A stretch of 22,879 bases of DNA from NCBI GenBank assembly GCA_016235915.1, contig JACRIC010000031.1, forward strand, positions 1-22,879. Direction: 5' to 3'. Numbering within the stretch: the stretch's first letter is position 1; every line of letters starts with the position of its first letter. This document shows, one piece after another, positions 14,983 to 20,525 of the stretch. Below the pieces are notes generated by a model. That model did no database searches, had not been told where the DNA came from, and worked only from the letters and a program-made list of their open reading frames with translations. Source of the stretch: Candidatus Peregrinibacteria bacterium (GTDB lineage Bacteria > Patescibacteriota > Gracilibacteria > UBA1369 > JACRIC01). Position numbers and translations under genes: made by a program.

Positions 14983-15915
14983 TTACACTATCTCATCTCT
15001 CTCCAAAATCCTAAACCCTTCCAATACCGCATCACACAAAAAATTTTCCAATTGACTCTGATCATTCTTCGTTTGCGCTTTATAAAGGTACGTGTAATAA
15101 AGCTGTTTCTGTTCCTGTCGAATAATAGCGGGTGAGAAATTCGCTTTCAAGAGCATAGCACTCATCAAAAGACGACCAACTCTACCATTTCCATCGGAAA
15201 AAGGATGAGTGTGCTCAAAACGACTATGGATTCTTGCGCATACAGCAATAATATCATCCGTTTGCAGTGCCGTCTCGGTCATAAGAACCGGCATCAAATC
15301 AGATATTTTTACATAATTGGCGGTGGATAAATTCACGCCCAAAATCCGCACAGCATGTCTCCGATACGACCCAGCATCCGACCGTACTCCATTCATTAAA
15401 ATACCATGAAGCTTCAAAACAAAAGATTCATTCAAATCACCATCAGAAGCGATATGGTCAAAAAGATAAGAAAGGGCTGTTTGATGATTTTTTGCTTCTA
15501 ACTGTTCCGTCAGACTTTTATTCGGCAGAGCAACATTATCAAAAAGAATAGCGGCGGTGTCAGGTTCAGTCAAAGTGCTTCCTTCTATGCGATTACTATG
15601 GTACGTGAGCTTCAGCATGAACGTGTCGCGGATATCGGGGTTATCCAATATCTCGGAAATAATACTTCCATGCTCTCGAGATTTTTTGGCTAATGCCTGT
15701 TTTTTCGCGCTCAGCTGATCGGCTGGGATTATCTTTTGACCGGTTATTTCCAAAAACAGCTCGGAAATCTTCACCTGCATTTTCGGCCGCGGAGAGGACT
15801 TCCCCGTCCACCAGCCATTAAAAGCAGTAAAAGAAACACCAAAGCGTTCAGCAAGCTTCGTCTGCGTCAGACCTGTAACTTTTTGGATAATGCGGAGTTT
15901 TTCCTGAATGGTCAT
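14983..15915 (-). CDS. HTH-Fic domain protein (adenylyltransferase)
   Basis: A Fic enzyme, predicted to transfer AMP (or another nucleotide part) onto a target protein. Residues about 1-40 form a helix-turn-helix of the XRE kind (TGLTQTKLAERFGVSFTAFN then GWWTG). The Fic core carries the complete motif HPFSDGNGRVGR at 237-248, with catalytic His237. Upstream is SNRIEG at 107-112, which fits the (S/T)xxxE(G/N) autoinhibitory motif with Glu111, so the enzyme is probably self-inhibited (class II arrangement). Length 310 is normal for this architecture. The DNA-binding domain plus palindromes in its own promoter suggest autoregulation. It lies between ileS (28 bases) and purB (52 bases). The target is unknown; no antitoxin partner is seen. 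Confidence 0.9.
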   Translation of the reverse strand: MTIQEKLRIIQKVTGLTQTKLAERFGVSFTAFNGWWTGKSSPRPKMQVKISELFLEITGQKIIPADQLSAKKQALAKKSREHGSIISEILDNPDIRDTFMLKLTYHSNRIEGSTLTEPDTAAILFDNVALPNKSLTEQLEAKNHQTALSYLFDHIASDGDLNESFVLKLHGILMNGVRSDAGSYRRHAVRILGVNLSTANYVKISDLMPVLMTETALQTDDIIAVCARIHSRFEHTHPFSDGNGRVGRLLMSAMLLKANFSPAIIRQEQKQLYYTYLYKAQTKNDQSQLENFLCDAVLEGFRILERDEIV

Positions 15916-15928
15916 ATCTTGGCAAGAT
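15916..15928. promoter_or_regulatory. Palindrome between the -10 box and the start of the Fic gene
   Basis: ATCTTG-G-CAAGAT is a perfect 6+1+6 inverted repeat that begins directly next to the Fic ATG and touches the -10 box. It could be an operator or part of the very short leader. Confidence 0.45.
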
Positions 15929-15954
15929 TATACCAAACTTTATAAAGTTTGCAA
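15927..15954 (-). promoter_or_regulatory. Promoter of the HTH-Fic gene with an operator-like palindrome
   Basis: On the minus strand: -35 TTGCAA (15954-15949), a 16-base spacer, then the extended -10 TGGTATAAT with TATAAT at 15932-15927. The spacer is almost filled by the perfect 16-base palindrome AAACTTTATAAAGTTT (15935-15950). Only 11 bases separate the -10 box from the ATG, so the transcript would have a leader of a few bases at most. A related half-site, TTTATAAAGTTC, lies at 15967-15978 over the purB stop. The obvious candidate to bind is the protein's own HTH domain. Confidence 0.65.
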
Positions 15955-15967
15955 AAAAAACGGAAAT

Positions 15968-17341
15968 TTATAAAGTTCGCTCCGCCAATTTCCCACTCAA
16001 CCCCACATACGTCCGCGGAGTCAGCGCCAAAAGCCGCTTTTTATCCTTTTCGTCAATCGGGAGCTCACGGACAAACCGCGCAATATCCTCTTTCGTCATC
16101 TTTTTTCCGCGAGTAAGACTTTTCAACTTCTCATATGCATCAGGCACGCCGTTTTTACGCAAAACCGTCTGAATCGCCTCTGACAAAATTTCCCAATTAT
16201 TATCAAGATCAAGGTCGAGAGCCTCTCGATTCAATACCAACTTTTTTAGGCCACGGAGCGTCGAAATAATCGCCAAACTCGAATACCCAAAAGCCACTCC
16301 AACATTTCGCAGAACCGTAGAATCAGACAAGTCTCTCTGCAAACGAGAAATCGGCAATTTTTCACTGAAATGAGTCAAAAGCGCGTTCGCAAGACCGAGA
16401 TTTCCCTCACTATTCTCAAAATCAATAGGATTCACCTTGTGCGGCATGGTGGACGAGCCGACTTCCCCTTCCTTCGTCTTCTGATGAAAATAGCCGAGAC
16501 TGATGTACGTCCACATGTCACGGTCAAAATCGAGAAGAATCGTATTGATTCGCCGAATATTGTCAAAAAGCGCAGACAGCGTGTCATGCGGCTCAATCTG
16601 AGTCGTATAAAGGTTCGGTTCAAAATCAAATTGCTCAATAAATCCGCGCGACACCGCGATCCAGTCAATTTCTGGATACGCCACGACATGCGCATTGAAA
16701 TTCCCTACTGCTCCACTCCATTTTGCAGGAAGACTTATCATGAAAAGCTCATCAGTTTGCCGCTGGAGACGTCTTATGAAATTCATCAACTCCTTTCCCA
16801 TGGTGGTCGGACTGGCGCTCTGACCGTGAGTTCTTGCCAGCATCACGGCATCTTTCATTTGTTCCGCCATTTTTGAGAGTTCATCAATGAGCGTCTGAAG
16901 AAGTTCCTCATATTCATTTTCCAAAAAATCCTTCACCATAAGGTTATACGCCATGTTATTTACATCTTCGGAAGTCAGCGCGAAATGCACAAAATTTTCG
17001 CATTGGCGAAAAGCGGCATTTTTTTTCAACGCGTCGCGCACAAAATATTCCACGGCTTTCACATCATGATTCGTGGTCAGCTCGAATTTTTTCACTTTTT
17101 CCGCATCAGAAAGGGTGAAATTGCCATAAATTTCACGCAATCGCTCCACATCTTGTATGGTAAAAGGTTTCGTATTCGGAAATTTTACCGTATTGCACAG
17201 GCAAATAAGCCACTCGACTTCCAGCATGACTCGATAGCGAATCAGCGCCATTTCCGAAAAATAATTCTGCAGGCTTTCAAGTTTCCCGCGGTACCGACCG
17301 TCCAGAGGAGAAATGGCGAGAAGTGAGTCAATATGTGACAT
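15968..17341 (-). CDS. purB: Adenylosuccinate lyase
   Basis: Acts twice in purine synthesis: it splits SAICAR to AICAR and adenylosuccinate to AMP, releasing fumarate each time. The 457 residues match the E. coli-type enzyme in length and sequence: LLAISPLDGRYRGKLESL at the start, LARTHGQSASPTTMGKE with the catalytic His172, and the superfamily signature GSSTMPHKVNPIDFENSEGN (295-314) with the flexible-loop Ser296/297. All active-site blocks are intact. It follows purE by 50 bases on the same strand and is probably in one operon with purC and purE. No Shine-Dalgarno is visible before the ATG at 17341; the leader is A/T rich (TTTATATTTATG). Confidence 0.96.
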   Translation of the reverse strand: MSHIDSLLAISPLDGRYRGKLESLQNYFSEMALIRYRVMLEVEWLICLCNTVKFPNTKPFTIQDVERLREIYGNFTLSDAEKVKKFELTTNHDVKAVEYFVRDALKKNAAFRQCENFVHFALTSEDVNNMAYNLMVKDFLENEYEELLQTLIDELSKMAEQMKDAVMLARTHGQSASPTTMGKELMNFIRRLQRQTDELFMISLPAKWSGAVGNFNAHVVAYPEIDWIAVSRGFIEQFDFEPNLYTTQIEPHDTLSALFDNIRRINTILLDFDRDMWTYISLGYFHQKTKEGEVGSSTMPHKVNPIDFENSEGNLGLANALLTHFSEKLPISRLQRDLSDSTVLRNVGVAFGYSSLAIISTLRGLKKLVLNREALDLDLDNNWEILSEAIQTVLRKNGVPDAYEKLKSLTRGKKMTKEDIARFVRELPIDEKDKKRLLALTPRTYVGLSGKLAERTL

Positions 17342-17391
17342 AAATATAAAGGTGAAAGTAGGTTATATGCGCCATGCAAATAGAAAAAATT

Positions 17392-17847
17392 TTAGCTCAA
17401 AAACCCCCGCTTCACTTCCCCAATCCTCTGAACAACTTTTTTATTCAATTCCGATGAGGTCAAACCGAGTATTCGCAGAGCGGCCATCGCCGCGTTTTGC
17501 GGATCAATCACCGTCATAACCGGCGTGTCGCTCGGCATCATGAGAGTGGAATTAATATTGACCATCATGTCGTCATGATCTTTATACGGAGGACAGGCGA
17601 TCACGGGATGAACCGCATTGGCCGCGACCACGCCTGAGAGCCCATTGGAACGACCAGCAATCGTTATGTAACACACCGCTTCGGAACTTTTATTATAATT
17701 TTCCACAAGAGAGAGCACGAGCTCCGGAACCTTATGCGCCGAAGCTACGTGAATTTTATAAGGAATGTCAAAAGCGTCCAAATGCGCGGTGATTTTTTCC
17801 GCAAACGCCTTGTCTTTTTCAGAACCGAGAATGATGGGGATGAGCAT
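17392..17847 (-). CDS. purE: AIR carboxylase, class II PurE (vertebrate/Treponema-like)
   Basis: Class I PurE isomerises N5-CAIR, made by PurK, whereas class II enzymes carboxylate AIR directly with CO2. This 151-residue protein carries class II features: SAHK at 36-39 (class I: SAHR), AGRSNGLSG at 64-72 (class I: a Gly/Ala-rich AGGAAHLPG) and PVIACPP, as in the PurE half of human PAICS. It should therefore not need PurK. The start is ATG 17847 (MLIPIILGSEKDKAF), the family N-terminus. An in-frame start at 17892 would add 15 residues, MVREPHHDTSLFTHT, mostly encoded by a hairpin repeat, and is unlikely. It lies between purC and purB. Class assignment rests on recalled motifs, so fairly but not fully sure. 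Confidence 0.9.
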   Translation of the reverse strand: MLIPIILGSEKDKAFAEKITAHLDAFDIPYKIHVASAHKVPELVLSLVENYNKSSEAVCYITIAGRSNGLSGVVAANAVHPVIACPPYKDHDDMMVNINSTLMMPSDTPVMTVIDPQNAAMAALRILGLTSSELNKKVVQRIGEVKRGFLS

Positions 17848-17867
17848 GGTATGTGTAAATAATGATG

Positions 17868-17940
17868 TGTCATGGTGAGGCTCTCGAACCATGACATAAA
17901 AGTAATTCCTTTGTCACCCTTCAAGAGCCTCAGGGTGACA
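17868..17940. repeat. Inverted pair of 29-base hairpin repeats between purC and purE
   Basis: Unit A (17868-17896) has TGTCATGG / CCATGACA arms and is identical to the copy in ileS. After 15 bases, unit B (17912-17940) follows in reverse; on the minus strand it has TGTCACCC / GGGTGACA arms and core TGAGGCTCTTGAA. The core of B is complementary to the core of A save one base, so the two units could also pair with each other. It fills most of the purC-purE gap and would fold in the shared message. Confidence 0.85.
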
Positions 17941-17952
17941 ATGCTCCCTCCA

Positions 17953-18918
17953 TCAGGATGATAGCCCCACCACATTCCTCTGAATCCTCGAAATCACCTC
18001 CCCCACCTCCGCCTCAAATTCCCGCCCAGTAATAAGTTCGTATGCCTCAATGTAGCGACGAGCCGTTTCCACTCGAATCTCATCCGGAATCGCCGGAATT
18101 TCGCCTTCTCCAATAAATCCGCGAGCCGCCAACCATTCTCGCAGATATTCCTTATCAATTTTTTTCTGCTCCTCTCCTCGGGAAAACCGCGCCTCATATT
18201 CATTTGCAAACCAAAACCTCGACGAATCCGGCGTATGAATTTCATCCATGAGAATAATCTCCCCATCCAGCAGTCCGAATTCATACTTTGTATCCACGAG
18301 TATAATCCCCTGCTCTGCGCAAATTTCCACCCCTCGCGCAAAAAGCCTCAAAGAAATATCCGCGAGTTTCTGCCACATTTCGCGCGTCAAAACGCCACGC
18401 CCCACAATCTCTTCCGGCGCAACCGATTCATCATGTCCGCCATGAGCCGCCTTCGTGGACGGCGTTAAAATCGGCCGCGAAAATTGCTGATTTTTCCGCA
18501 TACCCTCAGGCAGAACATTTCCACAAAAATTTCGCCCCCCTCTCTCATAGTGATACCACGCGGATGTCGTCGTCACGCCTGTCAAATACCCTCGAACCAC
18601 CATTTCCACAGGCAGAGGCAGACACTCTCTCGCCACCACCACATTCGGATCAGGAAAAGCGATCACATGATTTTTCACAATATCCGACGTCTTTCGAAAC
18701 CAAAATTCCGCAATCTGATTCAAAACCTGCCCTTTAAAAGGAATAAGAGTAATGACACGGTCAAAAGCGGAAAGCCGATCAGTAGCAATGAGAACCCGAC
18801 GCCCATCCTTTATATAGTTATCGCGAACCTTCCCCTCGTATTTTTCACCAAGAGTCGGAAAATCGGTCGCTCCAAGGCAAAAAGGAATCTGCTGTGCGAT
18901 TTCTTCAGGGGTGAACAT
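17953..18918 (-). CDS. purC: SAICAR synthase (phosphoribosylaminoimidazole-succinocarboxamide synthase)
   Basis: Joins CAIR with aspartate using ATP to make SAICAR, the step after PurE. The 321 residues are longer than the E. coli form (237) and close to the yeast Ade1-like form. Motifs: GEKYEGKVRDNYI with the ATP-loop GKVRD at 29-33, LIATDRLSAFDRVI, VVARECLPLPVEMVVRGYLTG (split as VVARECLPLP and VEMVVRGYLTG), PILTPSTKAAHGGHDE, ILVDTKYEFGLLDGEIILMDEIHTPDSSRFW (in parts DTKYEFG and DEIHTPDSSRFW). It is the first gene of the minus-strand purine operon and diverges from purA. The context TTACGCCATG has no Shine-Dalgarno; a TATAAT lies nine bases before the start. Confidence 0.96.
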   Translation of the reverse strand: MFTPEEIAQQIPFCLGATDFPTLGEKYEGKVRDNYIKDGRRVLIATDRLSAFDRVITLIPFKGQVLNQIAEFWFRKTSDIVKNHVIAFPDPNVVVARECLPLPVEMVVRGYLTGVTTTSAWYHYERGGRNFCGNVLPEGMRKNQQFSRPILTPSTKAAHGGHDESVAPEEIVGRGVLTREMWQKLADISLRLFARGVEICAEQGIILVDTKYEFGLLDGEIILMDEIHTPDSSRFWFANEYEARFSRGEEQKKIDKEYLREWLAARGFIGEGEIPAIPDEIRVETARRYIEAYELITGREFEAEVGEVISRIQRNVVGLSS

Positions 18919-18927
18919 GGCGTAAAA

Positions 18928-18933
18928 ATTATA
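18928..18933 (-). promoter_or_regulatory. -10 box of the purC operon, almost on the start codon
   Basis: On the minus strand TATAAT ends nine bases before the purC ATG, so transcription would begin within a base or two of the start codon and give a leaderless message. I see no convincing -35 hexamer. Confidence 0.45.
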
Positions 18934-18973
18934 AATTTTTCCTCTGATTCAATCATACCCGAAATGATTTTTT

Positions 18974-19002
18974 TTGCCAATATTTCCGATCTATGCTACA
19001 AA
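18974..19002 (+). promoter_or_regulatory. Promoter of purA
   Basis: TTGCCA (18974-18979), a 17-base spacer and TACAAA (18997-19002), the latter with a TGC in front (extended -10). It gives a leader of about 110 bases that contains the hairpin repeat at 19036-19064. Confidence 0.55.
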
Positions 19003-19035
19003 GAAAGGGAAAACATCTGTCATTGAGAGAAACAA

Positions 19036-19064
19036 TGTCACCCTGAGGCTCTCGAAAGGTGACG
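19036..19064. repeat. 29-base hairpin repeat in the purA leader, CCC/GGG-type stem
   Basis: TGTCACCC, core TGAGGCTCTCGAA, AGGTGACG: the same core as in ileS with the CCC-type stem, one mismatch in the arms and a changed last base. It lies between the purA promoter and its start. A smaller hairpin CATTG/CAATG (19021-19037) just precedes it. Confidence 0.75.
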
Positions 19065-19118
19065 AGCGACGAAATCGATCCTTTCGAACCGCTCCGCTAT
19101 TCCAATTTTCCACCTCCC

Positions 19119-20432
19119 ATGTCCATCTTCTCCGACAAATACGGCCAAATATCCGCTATCCTCGGCGGCCAATGGGGCGATGAAGGCAAAGGAAAGCTCG
19201 TGGACATCATGTCCGAGGATTACGATTACATTGTCCGAGCCAATGGAGGCGCCAACGCCGGACACACGGTCTATGTCCCGAATACAACCAATCCCGACGA
19301 ACCCGCGACCAAATACGTTTTTCACCTTATGCCTTCCGGAATTCTCCACCCGGGAAAGGTCTGCGTCATAGGAAACGGCTGTGTTCTGCATGTGCCGACT
19401 CTCTTTGAGGAGTTGGAGATGCTCAGAAAACACGACATCAACACCGCAGGACGGCTTATCATATCAGATCGCACACACCTTCTTTTTGAATATCATCTTC
19501 TTATTGACGCATTGCAGGAAGAAAGCCGCGGCAAAAGCAAAATCGGCACCACCAAACGTGGCATCGGTCCGTGTTATATGGATAAAGTGGCTCGCCGCGG
19601 AATTCGCGCAGGAGAATTGCTGGATTTTCCCGCTTTCGCTAACCATTTCCGCGAAAACGTGCAGATGCTCCGCAAAGCCTACGGCCAATTCGACTATTCC
19701 GTGGAACAGGAAATAGAACGTTATCGCGAATACGCCAAAATTCTCGGACCAATGATGAAAGACACGTCTCTTCTTCTTCACAAAGCCCAAAAAGAACGCA
19801 AAAAAATTCTTCTCGAAGGCGCGAACGGACTCATGCTCGATATCGACCACGGAAGCTATCCGTATGTGACTTCTTCCTCAACCGCCATGGGAGGCATGCT
19901 CTGCGGCGCGGGTTTCCCTCCTCAAAAAGTGCAATCCGTTATCGGTATCTTGAAAGCCTATACGACAAGGGTTGGCGGCGGCCCGTTTCCCACGGAGTTG
20001 ACCGACCGTCTCGGCGACGAAATCCGCGAACGCGGCGGTGAATATGGCGCCACCACGAATCGTCCGAGACGTTGCGGCTGGTTCGATGTACCGGTGGCTC
20101 GATATTCGGTTCGCCTCAATGGATTCAGCTCGATAAATTTGACAAAACTCGATGTTTTAACGGGAATTCCGACACTCCGAATCGGCGTCCGATATTTCCA
20201 CAAAGGGCAGGAATTGGACTCTTTCCCGGGTTCTCCCGCAGTTTTTGCCGAATTGGAGGTCGAATACATTGAAATGGAAGGCTGGAAAGAGGACATTTCG
20301 CAGATTGACTCTTTCCGTGCTCTACCTGAAACCTGCAAACGCTACATTCAAAAAATCGAAAACCTCATCGAATGCCCGATCGAAGTGATCGGGGTGGGGA
20401 AAGAGAGGAATAAGTTAATACGAAGATTTTAA
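19119..20432 (+). CDS. purA: Adenylosuccinate synthetase
   Basis: Converts IMP, GTP and aspartate to adenylosuccinate, which PurB then turns into AMP. The 437 residues have all signatures: GGQWGDEGKGKLVD with Asp21 and the GTP loop (17-26), ANGGANAGHT with His49, GTTKRGIGPCYMDKVARRGI, LLEGANGLMLDIDHGSYPYV and VGGGPFPTEL, then LTKLDVLTG. I chose ATG 19119 (MSIFSDKYGQISAIL) over GTG 19059, because the 20 added residues would come partly from the hairpin repeat and match nothing in the family. Context CTCCCATG has no Shine-Dalgarno. It is transcribed away from purC from its own promoter and ends at an intrinsic terminator. Confidence 0.96.
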   Translation: MSIFSDKYGQISAILGGQWGDEGKGKLVDIMSEDYDYIVRANGGANAGHTVYVPNTTNPDEPATKYVFHLMPSGILHPGKVCVIGNGCVLHVPTLFEELEMLRKHDINTAGRLIISDRTHLLFEYHLLIDALQEESRGKSKIGTTKRGIGPCYMDKVARRGIRAGELLDFPAFANHFRENVQMLRKAYGQFDYSVEQEIERYREYAKILGPMMKDTSLLLHKAQKERKKILLEGANGLMLDIDHGSYPYVTSSSTAMGGMLCGAGFPPQKVQSVIGILKAYTTRVGGGPFPTELTDRLGDEIRERGGEYGATTNRPRRCGWFDVPVARYSVRLNGFSSINLTKLDVLTGIPTLRIGVRYFHKGQELDSFPGSPAVFAELEVEYIEMEGWKEDISQIDSFRALPETCKRYIQKIENLIECPIEVIGVGKERNKLIRRF

Positions 20433-20468
20433 GTAATTTTGTCAAGCAAACTCTCAAAAAAACAGCAT

Positions 20469-20496
20469 CCTACCTGTTTACGGTAGGTCTTTTTTC
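20469..20496 (+). terminator. Intrinsic terminator after purA
   Basis: CCTACC (20469-20474) pairs with GGTAGG (20482-20487) around a seven-base loop, followed directly by TCTTTTTT. It lies about 37 bases after the purA stop and is the only textbook terminator in the window. Confidence 0.85.
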
Positions 20497-20525
20497 TGTT
20501 AAAATAAAAAGATTACACAATATCC

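Noticed and set aside
17848..17892. An N-terminal extension of purE starting MVREPHHDTSLFTHT.
   Set aside because: Most of it is encoded by the hairpin repeat; MLIPIILGSEKD at 17847 is the family start. The same peptide MVREPHHD in IleS comes from the same repeat, not from shared protein ancestry.
19059..19118. A GTG start giving purA 20 extra residues.
   Set aside because: The extension begins inside the hairpin repeat and has no family counterpart; ATG 19119 fits the usual N-terminus.
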